DNA of 21,185 bases, taken from positions 1 through 21,185 of IMG/VR virus record IMGVR_UViG_3300030518_000032; one strand, written 5' to 3'. The position numbers and the translations under genes are program-made. Below the pieces are notes generated by a model. It was given only the letters and a program-made list of their open reading frames with translations, did not search any database and was not told the origin of the DNA. This DNA comes from a virus. This document shows positions 1 through 6,775 of this stretch, piece after piece (position 1 is the stretch's first letter; each line of letters opens with the position of its first letter).

Positions 1-281
1 CGGCTCCCCCGGCTCCCCCGGCTCCCCCGGTCGCGACGGTCATCCCCACGCCCCCGGCTCCCCCGGCTCCCCCGGCTCCCCCGGCTCCCCCGGCTCCCCC
101 GGTCGCGTCGGGCGTCAGCGCGGCGGACATCATCGCCGTCGGTAAGGCCCTCCCCCCGGGGAAGTTCAACGAGGCGCTTAATGCCTTCGGCATTGCCAAC
201 CTTGTCGCTCTGTTCCCTCCAGCGCCCCCGCGGGACCCCGCCGTTTTGACGGCGCTCCTCGCTTACCTCAAGACCCTGTGA
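1..281 (+). CDS. C-terminal part of an unknown protein with Ala-Pro-Pro repeat linker (5' end outside window)
   Basis: The frame whose codons begin at position 3 is open from the window edge to a TGA at 279-281, giving about 92 residues. It starts with APP repeats, then a short VATVIPTP spacer, then five more APP units, and ends in a helical-looking domain of about 55 residues (from VASGVSAADII to LAYLKTL). The Pro-rich part looks like a flexible linker that tethers the small C-terminal domain to an unseen N-terminal body. The DUF2815-like protein two genes downstream has the same layout: globular domain, Pro-rich linker, short helical tail. The stop overlaps the GTG start of the next gene (GTGA), so it belongs to the same operon. 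I do not recognise the family; a replication or recombination role is suggested only by position. The reading frame is firm, the function is unknown. Confidence 0.75.
   Translation, partial: APPAPPAPPVATVIPTPPAPPAPPAPPAPPAPPVASGVSAADIIAVGKALPPGKFNEALNAFGIANLVALFPPAPPRDPAVLTALLAYLKTL
2..100 (+). repeat. GGCTCCCCC 9-bp tandem repeat (3 + 5 units)
   Basis: Three perfect units of GGCTCCCCC occupy 2-28 and five perfect units occupy 56-100. Between them lies a 27-base degenerate stretch that still keeps the three-codon phase. Each unit encodes Ala-Pro-Pro in the upstream partial gene. The array runs into the window edge, so the total copy number is unknown. Nine-base units can change number without breaking the frame. 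Confidence 0.95.
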
Positions 282-1318
282 CAGTACAGCTCTGGCCCTC
301 GACGGCCGACCGTTGGCGGGTTTGCCCCGCTTCGGCGGTCTTCAAGGGCCAATTCCCCCAGGCCCAGACGGAGTCGGAGCGCTGGGGGAAAATAGCTCAC
401 GGAGTGGCTTCGTCCCGCCTCACGGCGATGTTGAGCCCGATTAACGGCGTCCGTGGCTCAGTCGAGGCGGAGGACGCCGAGATGGAAGAGACGATCCAGA
501 CGTACGTCGATGCCGTTCTGGCTCTTCCGCCCGCCGCGCTCGCCTGCGTCCAGATCGAAACCCCGCACGTCACCCATTTCGGGGTGCCCGTTCGACCCGA
601 CCTCGTCGCTCATGACAAGGCTGCTGGTACCCTTCACGTCGTGGAGTTCAAAACGGGGCATCGGCTCGTCGAGGCGTATCGAAACGCTCAGGCGGTCTGT
701 GCGGCGTCAGCGTGTTGGGAGTATGGGAACTTCGTTTTCCACCTCGTCCAACCTCGGGGGTTTCATCGCCATGGCCCGGTCCGGACGTGGGCTTTCACCA
801 AGGCCGAGATGGAGGTTGAGGAGGCCATCTTACGTGAAGCCGCAGACGCGGCCCGCCGCCCCGACCCGCCTTTCGTACCAACCCCTGACGGGTGTGAACT
901 TTGCGCGGGCCGTCATGCTTGCGAGGCCCTCCACCGATCCGTTTTGGCCGCTGTTGAAGTGGCTGGGTCGGTGGTTCCCCTGGACCTGACCGGCGTTGCC
1001 CTGGCCCGCCAACTCGATCAACTCGAAACGGCCGGGGCTCTGATCGACGCCCGTCTGACCGGCCTGAAGGTTCAGGCTGAAACGGCGATCCGAGAAGGCG
1101 GCAGTGTGCCTGGGTGGGTAATGGCGCCGGGGCGCGGAAGTACCGCCTGGACGGGCACGGACGCGGAAATCATTGCCATGCTCGGTCTGACCGTCCAGGC
1201 ACCAGCCAAAGCCATCACCCCGACGCAGGCGGGTAAGCTCGGGCTGCCGGCCGAACTACTCACCTGCATCACCCAGCGCCAGCCCGGCGCCCTGAAACTG
1301 GAGCGATACAAGCCATGA
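278..1318 (+). CDS. Cas4/RecB-like PD-(D/E)XK nuclease, DUF2800 type
   Basis: This 346-residue protein resembles the phage DUF2800 family, which are Cas4/RecB-like exonucleases found beside DUF2815 single-strand DNA-binding proteins and family A polymerases. Visible signatures are an N-terminal Cys16 in RVCPAS, His41 in GKIAHG, Asp108 in RPDLV, and the core Glu123-x-Lys125 in VVEFKTG followed by Gln138. A C-terminal cluster of Cys206, Cys209 and Cys215 (GCELCAGRHAC) could join Cys16 in binding an iron-sulfur cluster, as in Cas4 and AddB. The likely role is end processing of phage DNA during recombination or replication. The GTG start overlaps the preceding stop and puts the first Cys motif at the expected distance from the N terminus. 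The end overlaps the next gene by ATGA. The family call is from motif recognition; activity is inferred. Confidence 0.85.
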   Translation: MTVQLWPSTADRWRVCPASAVFKGQFPQAQTESERWGKIAHGVASSRLTAMLSPINGVRGSVEAEDAEMEETIQTYVDAVLALPPAALACVQIETPHVTHFGVPVRPDLVAHDKAAGTLHVVEFKTGHRLVEAYRNAQAVCAASACWEYGNFVFHLVQPRGFHRHGPVRTWAFTKAEMEVEEAILREAADAARRPDPPFVPTPDGCELCAGRHACEALHRSVLAAVEVAGSVVPLDLTGVALARQLDQLETAGALIDARLTGLKVQAETAIREGGSVPGWVMAPGRGSTAWTGTDAEIIAMLGLTVQAPAKAITPTQAGKLGLPAELLTCITQRQPGALKLERYKP

Positions 1319-2223
1319 GCATCGAAGTCACTCTCCCCGTAGCCCGATTGGTCCAGGGTTCTGTCTGGAAAGGCAACTCGAAAGACGCCAAGGGTAACCC
1401 CATTGTCTGGAAGACCGGAGCCGACGCCGGTAAGCCCCGCCAGGACTACTATATGGCGGTCGCTATCCCAAAAGGTACCGAGACCCATTGGGCTCAGACG
1501 CCGTGGGGCCAGGTGATCTGGAGCGGCGTCTGCGTGTTGTACCCGAACGCGGCCAATCTCGGACCGAATTTCGCCTGGAAGATTGAGGACGGCGACTCCC
1601 AGGTACCCAACAAGAAAGGCAAAAAGCCTTGCGACCAGGAAGGCTTTACGCGCCACTGGGTCGTTCGCCTGGGCGGCGCATTCGCTCCCCAGGTCGGGAC
1701 GTTGCGCGGCGGCGTGTGGACCCCTTTGACTGATGCGGGCGGCCCGCCGAAACGTGGCGATTATGTGCAAGTCAGCATCGAGGTCGATTTCAACAAGTCG
1801 ACCGAGAGCCCGGGGGCCTTCCTCAACCACCGGGGCGTCAAATTCCACGCAGCCGGAGAGGAGATCAAGGGCGGCGAGTTTGACGCCCGTGCGGCCGGGT
1901 TTGCCGAGAGCCAGGAGGGGCCAACCGCCCCCGCCGGGTTTGCACACCAAGGGCCATCCCCGGGCGTCGGTCTGCCATATGCTCCTCCGCAGCAGGCGGG
2001 GTTCAGCGCTCCGCCCCCCGGCGTGGCCACGCCACCGGTGACGCCGCACACGGCCTTTGTCGCCAACGCGGCCGTTCCTCCGCCCCCACCGGCAGCGCCG
2101 GTGCCTCAGGGGCCGCCGATGACCTCACTGGCTGCCTCGCAGGGCCTGACCTACTCGGCTCTGCTCGCCGCCGGCTGGACGCCGATGCAGATGTTCCAGG
2201 CCGGGTACACCACGCAACCGTAA
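1315..2223 (+). CDS. DUF2815-like single-strand DNA-binding protein with Pro-rich C-terminal tail
   Basis: The 302-residue product resembles DUF2815 proteins, which are phage SSB-like proteins of the T7 gp2.5 type. Family-like features are the N-terminal LPVARLVQGSVW strand, the YYMAVAIPKG segment, and the STESPGAFLNHRGVKF segment that closes the OB-like core at about residues 160-180. After about residue 200 the protein becomes a Pro/Ala/Gly-rich linker with runs such as PPPPPAAP. It ends in a small helical module (TYSALLAAGWTPMQMFQAGY) of a kind I recall from other phage SSB-like proteins, where the tail probably contacts partners. It starts inside the stop of the nuclease gene (ATGA), consistent with a nuclease-SSB pair in recombination. 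The tail is longer than the core needs. Single-strand DNA binding is inferred from the family. Confidence 0.82.
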   Translation: MSIEVTLPVARLVQGSVWKGNSKDAKGNPIVWKTGADAGKPRQDYYMAVAIPKGTETHWAQTPWGQVIWSGVCVLYPNAANLGPNFAWKIEDGDSQVPNKKGKKPCDQEGFTRHWVVRLGGAFAPQVGTLRGGVWTPLTDAGGPPKRGDYVQVSIEVDFNKSTESPGAFLNHRGVKFHAAGEEIKGGEFDARAAGFAESQEGPTAPAGFAHQGPSPGVGLPYAPPQQAGFSAPPPGVATPPVTPHTAFVANAAVPPPPPAAPVPQGPPMTSLAASQGLTYSALLAAGWTPMQMFQAGYTTQP

Positions 2224-2231
2224 AGGCAACA

Positions 2232-2256
2232 GCCGGTCCGCACGGTGCGGACCGGC
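2232..2256. promoter_or_regulatory. 11-bp perfect inverted repeat in the only sizeable gap of the operon
   Basis: GCCGGTCCGCA at 2232-2242 and its reverse complement at 2246-2256 flank a 3-base CGG loop, predicting a very stable RNA hairpin. It lies 8 bases after the stop of the SSB-like gene and ends 22 bases before the next ATG, which has a good AAGGGGA Shine-Dalgarno sequence at 2266-2272. No T-tract follows, so it is not a standard intrinsic terminator. It could be an attenuator, an RNA-processing or 3'-end stabilising element, or an operator. The palindrome is certain, its role is not. Confidence 0.6.
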
Positions 2257-2278
2257 GCCTAACCCAAGGGGAAGTGAC

Positions 2279-2737
2279 ATGAAGCGACCTGCTGACGAGC
2301 AACGCCTGCTGGATTTGGGGCTGTCCGAGATAGTGTGCGACGGCGGGGTGCGCGAGTGGTTCGACCCGCACGAGCCCGACGTGGTGCAGGCACGGACCGA
2401 CGCGAATGGGCGGCTGACGCCGGGCGGTCGTCCACAGGCGATGGGACTGCGAGTCACTGCCGGAACCGTCCTCCAGGCCGCGCTCGCCCACCTCGGCGAT
2501 CGAGCTGTGACCTACGACTCTCCCGCCGGTGAGCGTTCGATGGGGCGCGCCGTAGTGGCGTTCAACGTCCTGACTGGGCACGCGCTGACCGAGGAGGACG
2601 GTTGGCTCCTGCTCGAAGTGCTCAAGATCGTGCGCGGTCGGGCCGCACCCGGGTACCACGCTGATAGCTACGAGGACCGCGTTAGCTACGCCGCGTTGGG
2701 TGCCGAGGCTCGTGCTCGTGCAGCGGGAGGCGTCTGA
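2279..2737 (+). CDS. DUF6378-like phage protein
   Basis: The 152-residue protein has a C-terminal half of the type seen in phage DUF6378 proteins: the pattern YDSPAGERSMG, then FNVLTGHALTEEDGWLLLEVLKIVR, then a HADSYEDRVSYAALGAEA ending, about residues 78-148. That family is typically a small helical protein in phage replication or nucleotide-metabolism clusters, and its biochemical role is not established as far as I know. The first 70 residues are less familiar and may be a separate small module. The start has a strong AAGGGGA leader. The stop shares one base with the thyX start (TGATG), so expression is probably coupled to thymidylate synthesis. Family call moderate, function unknown. Confidence 0.75.
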   Translation: MKRPADEQRLLDLGLSEIVCDGGVREWFDPHEPDVVQARTDANGRLTPGGRPQAMGLRVTAGTVLQAALAHLGDRAVTYDSPAGERSMGRAVVAFNVLTGHALTEEDGWLLLEVLKIVRGRAAPGYHADSYEDRVSYAALGAEARARAAGGV

Positions 2738-4533
2738 TGGCAATCACAGCAACGGTTATTCTCGACAGCATCGCCCCCGGCGCGCCCCGCCTGACCACCG
2801 TCCAGTACCGGGCGCCGCGTTCGATCCTGGCCGAGATCAACACGCACCGGACGTTTTGCTTGGCCGGGGACACCGTTCTGACTTTCGACCTTCCGGCAGG
2901 AAGCAAGGACGGTAAGTACCGTCGCGGGTTTACTATGCGGCTGGACGAGTTCGTGGACAAATGGTACAACGGCGCCGCACCCCGGCTCAACAACCCTCGG
3001 GTCAAGCTCGACTTCGGCTTGCTCGATCAGGAGAAGGCGTACTCCGCCCGTGAGCTGGCGGAAATCTTCGGGGTATCCAAAACCAACATCAACCGCGCTT
3101 GTGCCCTTGGGATACTCGCCGGGTCTAAAGAAAAGCCCTGGGGGTGGCTCATTAAGGGCCGCGACTTCATGGCATACCGTGACTCCCTTCCGGTGAGTAA
3201 TCGGCAGCCCATGCGCGAGCGCCTTGAGGCCATGCAGATACGGCAGTTCAACGAGGATACCGGCCGCATACAAACGAGCACGGTCAAGAACTGCTTCCTG
3301 TCAGGGGTCAAAGACCTCTTCGTGGTGTCCGCTGGTAAGTTTCGGGTCGTGGGCTCCGCCGATCACTTGGTGAACACGACCGAAGGCTGGCTCCGGATCG
3401 CAGACATCGCCCCAGGGGTCACAGAGGTTCTGGTTCAGCGCCGTGGTAAGTTGGGCCGCGATGAGGTAGACCCTGTTCGGCTCAAGAAGATAGACGGGCG
3501 TTGGAGGAGCACTTGGCAGAAGGGCATACGCCTGGAGTTACAAGCGAAGCACGAGGGCTGTCAGAAGTGCGCCAGTACGGAGGCGCTGGAGGTCCACCAT
3601 GTCATCCCCGTACACGTTGATCCAAGCAAAGCCTTCGAAGAATCCAACGCCCAACTGCTCTGCCGGGCCTGCCATAAAAAGGAGCACGCGGTTCAAGGTT
3701 GGCAGGGCGACACCTACCTGTACGCGGACTCAGTTGTCGTGGACTCTATCGACTACCGTGGGCAAGAGCAGACCTATGACTTGGAGATTGCTGGCAAGTA
3801 CCCAAACTTCCTGGCTAACGGAGTCGTGGTCCATAACTCACGCAACGCCCGCTCCAGCCGGGCCGTGCCGACCGATCGTCTGCTTGAGGAGGTCTGCAAC
3901 GACACGTTCATCCCGATCTGGACGCGCAACCAGCCGGGCATGCAGGGCCGCGAGGTCATTACGGGCGGCGAAGCGGATGACCTGACCGCATGGTGGCTGT
4001 CCACGCGCGACGAGGTGCTCTATGCGGCTAACCGCATGTTAAAGCATCGCCCCCATAAGCAGAACATCAACCGCCTGCTCGAACCATGGATGTGGGTGGA
4101 CGGCCTGATCAGCGCGACTGAGTGGGATAACTTCTTCGCCCTCCGCTGCCACCCGGACGCCGAGCCGCACATGCAACTGCTGGCCGAAGCGATCCGGACG
4201 GCCCTGGCGGAGAGCGCGCCGACTGAGTGCCCAGCAGGGCACTGGCGCATCCCCTATATCGGCCGTTCTGACGCGACGGAGGCGGAAGCCGTTGGGCCGA
4301 GCTACTGGCCGCTGGCCTCTGCGGCCCGTTGCGCCAGGGTGTCCTACCGGCCTTTTGACGGGGCGACCAGCGTTCATGACGACTACCTCAAGGGCCTTGC
4401 CATGTCGCAAGCTCGCCCGCTCCACGCCAGCCCGTTCGAGCACGTCGCTCGGCCGATGCTGCCCGGCGAGCGGCAACTGGGGAACCTGATTGGCTGGCGG
4501 CAGTACCGGCACGAGTTGGAGGGCGCGGTATGA
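2737..4533 (+). CDS. thyX: Flavin-dependent thymidylate synthase ThyX, precursor with intein
   Basis: ThyX makes dTMP from dUMP with methylene-tetrahydrofolate, FAD and NADPH. The 598-residue precursor consists of extein residues 1-40, an intein at 41-367, and extein 368-598, so the spliced enzyme would be 271 residues. Joining the exteins restores THRTF-SRNARSSR, which matches the ThyX signature RHRxxSxNxxSxR except that the first Arg is Thr, a change I recall in other phage ThyX proteins. The intein sits immediately before the conserved Ser of the motif. The C-extein keeps further phage-ThyX features: WDNFFALRCHPDAEPHMQ, CARVSY, HASPFEH and GWRQYRHE. The gene follows the DUF6378-like gene with a 1-base overlap and a GGGAGG leader, and works with the dCMP deaminase encoded at 6920. 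Activity depends on splicing, because the motif is broken without it. Confidence 0.92.
   Translation: MAITATVILDSIAPGAPRLTTVQYRAPRSILAEINTHRTFCLAGDTVLTFDLPAGSKDGKYRRGFTMRLDEFVDKWYNGAAPRLNNPRVKLDFGLLDQEKAYSARELAEIFGVSKTNINRACALGILAGSKEKPWGWLIKGRDFMAYRDSLPVSNRQPMRERLEAMQIRQFNEDTGRIQTSTVKNCFLSGVKDLFVVSAGKFRVVGSADHLVNTTEGWLRIADIAPGVTEVLVQRRGKLGRDEVDPVRLKKIDGRWRSTWQKGIRLELQAKHEGCQKCASTEALEVHHVIPVHVDPSKAFEESNAQLLCRACHKKEHAVQGWQGDTYLYADSVVVDSIDYRGQEQTYDLEIAGKYPNFLANGVVVHNSRNARSSRAVPTDRLLEEVCNDTFIPIWTRNQPGMQGREVITGGEADDLTAWWLSTRDEVLYAANRMLKHRPHKQNINRLLEPWMWVDGLISATEWDNFFALRCHPDAEPHMQLLAEAIRTALAESAPTECPAGHWRIPYIGRSDATEAEAVGPSYWPLASAARCARVSYRPFDGATSVHDDYLKGLAMSQARPLHASPFEHVARPMLPGERQLGNLIGWRQYRHELEGAV
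2857..3837 (+). mobile_element. ThyX intein with helix-turn-helix and HNH homing endonuclease domains
   Basis: The 327-residue insertion begins at precursor Cys41 (CLAGDTVLTF, splicing block A) and ends at His366-Asn367 (NFLANGVVVHN, block G), followed by Ser368 as the +1 nucleophile. Block B is around GSADHLVNTTEGW with His210. Block F is around QTYDLEIAG (345-353). An HNH endonuclease lies between B and F at about 271-317: CQKC (Cys275, Cys278), VHH (His287, His288), Asn304, and CRACHKKEH (Cys309, Cys312, His317). Between blocks A and B, at about residues 101-150, is a MerR/excisionase-like helix-turn-helix (SARELAEIFGVSKTNINRA, then a basic wing and FMAYRDSLP). All residues needed for protein splicing appear intact, so the intein is probably active. 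The HNH domain would cut intein-free thyX alleles to promote homing. The boundaries are fixed by the restored ThyX motif. Confidence 0.93.
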
Positions 4534-4697
4534 AGGTAGTCCAGGTTAACGGCGCCCGTTGGGCCGTCCAACGGCGATGGGGGCATTGGGTGGCGACGCG
4601 GCAGAACGCAAGGTGCCTTGCTTCCATTCGTGCTGCGTCCCTTAAAGACCTTCGTTCCGAGATGCACGTCCTCTCCTGCCGCGCAGGTGCCGTATGA
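4530..4697 (+). CDS. Small basic unknown protein (55 aa)
   Basis: ATG at 4530 overlaps the thyX stop (ATGA) and has a GGAGGG leader at 4517-4522. The frame ends at TGA 4695-4697, giving 55 residues that start MKVVQVNGARWAVQRRWGHW. The peptide is basic (many Arg), Trp-rich at the N terminus, and has three Cys. I recognise no family. The start/stop overlaps on both sides and the good leader support real translation within the operon. It could be a small nucleic-acid-binding or host-takeover protein, but the sequence shows nothing that proves this. Confidence 0.6.
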   Translation: MKVVQVNGARWAVQRRWGHWVATRQNARCLASIRAASLKDLRSEMHVLSCRAGAV

Positions 4698-4870
4698 ACG
4701 GCGGTCATCGCACTCTCGGAGGAATGGTTCTGGCACGGATCGGGTGCTGGCGTAACCTTCTCGAACGGGCGGCCGAGTGCGCAGCGGAGTCTGGAGACCC
4801 TGAGGCCGTCGCGTACTACTCGGAAGAGTTGGAGGAGCTGAACGCTGTCGAAGCGGCGTGCCGGGAATGA
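4694..4870 (+). CDS. Small helical unknown protein (58 aa)
   Basis: ATG at 4694 overlaps the preceding stop by ATGA, and the TGA at 4868-4870 overlaps the start of the exonuclease gene, giving 58 residues. After a Gly-rich start (MNGGHRTLGG) it reads as two amphipathic helices, one around VLARIGCWRNLLERAAECA and an acidic one around AVAYYSEELEELNAVEAA, that is, a probable helical hairpin. No family is recognised. The leader is weak, so translation probably depends on coupling to the upstream gene. Support comes from the overlaps on both sides and the absence of any other frame that fills this interval. Confidence 0.58.
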   Translation: MNGGHRTLGGMVLARIGCWRNLLERAAECAAESGDPEAVAYYSEELEELNAVEAACRE

Positions 4871-5427
4871 TCCTCTTCATCGACACCGAGACCACGGGCC
4901 TGCCGGATTACCGGCTCCCCGTGGACGCGCCGAGCCAGCCGAGTGTTCTTCAGCTGTCCGTCCTCACGGAGACGGAGGTGGCGATGAACAGCTACGTCGT
5001 CCCGATGCAGCCCGTACCCGCCGACGTGGTAGCGATTCACGGCATTACGACCGAGATCGCCACTCTCGCCGGCCGCCCCCGGGTCGAGGTCGCCTTGTAC
5101 TTACTCGGGTGGTTGCACTTGGCGACGGAGGTGGTGGCCTTCAACGCGGAGTTCGATTGGTTCCTGATCCAGACAATGTTCGCCCGGTCGGGGATATCCC
5201 GAGAGTCTTGGCCGCCACGGTTCTGCTGCATGAAGGCCAGTCGCGACATCGCCTGCATCCCGCCGACCGACAGGCAGGTGGCGGCAGGCTACGGCAACGA
5301 GTGGAAAACGCCATCGCTGGCCGAGGCGTACCGGATCATCTGCGGCAAGGAAATACGCTGCGCCCATGACGCTTTGGCCGACGCCGAGGCGTGCCGAGAA
5401 CTCTACTACGCATTGAGGGGACGATGA
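4867..5427 (+). CDS. DnaQ-like DEDDh 3'-5' exonuclease
   Basis: The 186-residue protein has the full DEDDh set of the DnaQ/RNase T superfamily: Asp6 and Glu8 in FIDTETTGLP (Exo I), HGIT around His58, Asn93 and Asp97 in AFNAEFDW (Exo II), and His167 and Asp172 in AHDALADAEA (Exo III). It should remove nucleotides from 3' ends of DNA or RNA using two metal ions. I chose ATG 4867 over an in-frame GTG three codons upstream because it overlaps the previous stop (ATGA) like its neighbours and puts Exo I at the very N terminus, as is normal. The phage polymerase at 7488 carries its own exonuclease domain, so this protein may act as separate proofreading, in nucleotide recycling or in recombination. 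Single-domain length fits the family. Confidence 0.88.
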   Translation: MILFIDTETTGLPDYRLPVDAPSQPSVLQLSVLTETEVAMNSYVVPMQPVPADVVAIHGITTEIATLAGRPRVEVALYLLGWLHLATEVVAFNAEFDWFLIQTMFARSGISRESWPPRFCCMKASRDIACIPPTDRQVAAGYGNEWKTPSLAEAYRIICGKEIRCAHDALADAEACRELYYALRGR

Positions 5428-5630
5428 CGCGATTCGCGGACGGTTCGGGCTGTCGGCGGACGTGCCGGAGGCGGTTAAAACGGTCGATCCTTGCCGACGA
5501 GTGGGCCGCGCTGATGCCCGGCGCATGCTACCGCGACCTCGGGACACCGCTCGGCATCACGATCGAATACCAGTACCCGCCTTGTGCCGAGGCCTGCTTC
5601 CTGGCTCGTTTTAAGGAGTTGGCATGGTAA
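5424..5630 (+). CDS. Small Cys/Arg-rich unknown protein (68 aa)
   Basis: ATG at 5424 overlaps the exonuclease stop and has a GAGGGG leader at 5415-5420; the TAA at 5628-5630 lies inside the next gene. The 68 residues have a very basic N terminus (CRRTCRRRLKR) and five Cys spread over the chain (positions 10, 14, 35, 54, 58). Two of these form C-x3-C pairs (CRRTC and CAEAC), so metal binding is possible. A frame four codons to eleven codons longer upstream exists, but the overlapping ATG with its leader is the better start. No family recognised. Confidence 0.58.
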   Translation: MTRFADGSGCRRTCRRRLKRSILADEWAALMPGACYRDLGTPLGITIEYQYPPCAEACFLARFKELAW

Positions 5631-6775
5631 CCGCGATCCCCGGCGACTCTTGGGACGTCCTGCCGCTGTTGGCCGGCACCCGCATCGATGCGATCGTGAC
5701 AGACCCGCCGTACCATCTGCTCAGCACGGTCAAGCGGTTCGGCAGTCCGACGGCGGCACCCGCATCGTCAGCGCTTGGCCGCCGCATCTCGACCGGCTTC
5801 ATGGGCAAAACTTGGGACGGAGGCGACATCGCCCAAGACCCGGCGTTCTGGCGGCTCTGTTACGACCTGCTGCCGCCGGGCGGCCACCTCGCGGCATTCA
5901 GCTCGCCCCGGACGGTCCATCGGATGACCTGCGCGATCGAGGACGCGGGGTTTGAGATACGGGACTCGCTGATGTGGCTGTACGGAACGGGCTTCCCTAA
6001 GAGCCATGACGTGTCGAAGGCTATCGACAAGGCGGCCGACTTCGCAGGCGGGGAGTACCTGGAGACTGCGCCAGCCACCGACGCCGCCAAGCAATGGGCC
6101 GGTTGGGGCAGCGCTCTGAAGCCGGCTTACGAGCCGATCGTGCTGGCCCGTAAGCCGCTCGACGGCACGCTCGCCAGTAACGCCCTCGCCCACGGGGTCG
6201 GCGGCCTGAATATCGACGCCTGCCGAGTTCCACTCACTGGTGGGGAAGCTCCGGCCGAACGTGAGGGCGAGGCAAGCCAGGACAAACAATACGGCGACTC
6301 TCGCACCGTGTCGTTCACTCAAACGCCCGGCCGGCGACTGGTCGTGAGTAACCGTCGGCTCGATACCAACACGTACGCTCCCGGTCTCGGCGGGTCGGTC
6401 AGTGCAGGCGAGACAACGCTCGGCAGATGGCCCGCCAACGTCCTGCACGACGGGTCCGACGAGGTTCTGTCGTGCTTCCCGACCGCGCCGGGCCAGCAGG
6501 GGCAGACGACCGGCAAGGAGCCTTCGGCCGCTCGATTTTTCTACTCAAGTAAGGCTTCGAAGGCCGATAGGTGCGAGTCCAAGCATCCAACGGTCAAACC
6601 GATCGCCCTCATGGAATGGCTGATCAAACTCATCACCCCACCAGGCGGCACCGTACTCGACCCCTTCGCCGGCAGCGGAACAACAGGCGCCGCGGCACGT
6701 AACACCGGCCACCACGCAATTCTGATCGAACGAGAGGAGCAATACTATGCCGACATCATCAGACGCCTCGGTTGA
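5624..6775 (+). CDS. Phage DNA adenine/cytosine amino-methyltransferase (beta-type motif order)
   Basis: This 383-residue S-adenosylmethionine-dependent enzyme has the catalytic motif DPPY at residues 27-30 (AIVTDPPYH) near the N terminus. The cofactor motif DPFAGSGTT begins at about 346 near the C terminus, preceded by KHPTVKP. Catalytic motif before cofactor motif is the beta-class order of N6-adenine and N4-cytosine methyltransferases. The segment FSSPRTVHRM...WLYGTGFPKSHDVSKAID is typical of orphan phage methyltransferases. A middle region of about residues 190-320 probably holds the target-recognition part. No restriction enzyme partner is nearby, so it most likely protects phage DNA from host restriction or marks it for regulation. 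An AAGGAG leader precedes ATG 5624 inside the previous gene. Base specificity cannot be read from the sequence. Confidence 0.9.
   Translation: MVTAIPGDSWDVLPLLAGTRIDAIVTDPPYHLLSTVKRFGSPTAAPASSALGRRISTGFMGKTWDGGDIAQDPAFWRLCYDLLPPGGHLAAFSSPRTVHRMTCAIEDAGFEIRDSLMWLYGTGFPKSHDVSKAIDKAADFAGGEYLETAPATDAAKQWAGWGSALKPAYEPIVLARKPLDGTLASNALAHGVGGLNIDACRVPLTGGEAPAEREGEASQDKQYGDSRTVSFTQTPGRRLVVSNRRLDTNTYAPGLGGSVSAGETTLGRWPANVLHDGSDEVLSCFPTAPGQQGQTTGKEPSAARFFYSSKASKADRCESKHPTVKPIALMEWLIKLITPPGGTVLDPFAGSGTTGAAARNTGHHAILIEREEQYYADIIRRLG

Noticed and set aside
2-100. CRISPR-like or regulatory repeat array at the left edge
   Set aside because: The 9-bp units have no spacers and stay in frame as Ala-Pro-Pro codons of an open frame.
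1072-2049. Antisense open frame of 325 codons opposite the nuclease and SSB-like genes
   Set aside because: It spans the overlap of two genes with family signatures on the plus strand and encodes low-complexity Arg/Gly-rich sequence.
2232-2256. Intrinsic terminator ending the first half of the operon
   Set aside because: The stem is strong but no run of T follows on either strand, and the next gene begins 22 bases later with its own leader.
3547-3690. Free-standing HNH homing endonuclease gene inside thyX
   Set aside because: The HNH motif lies in frame between intein splicing blocks, with no stop or separate start, so it is a domain of the intein.
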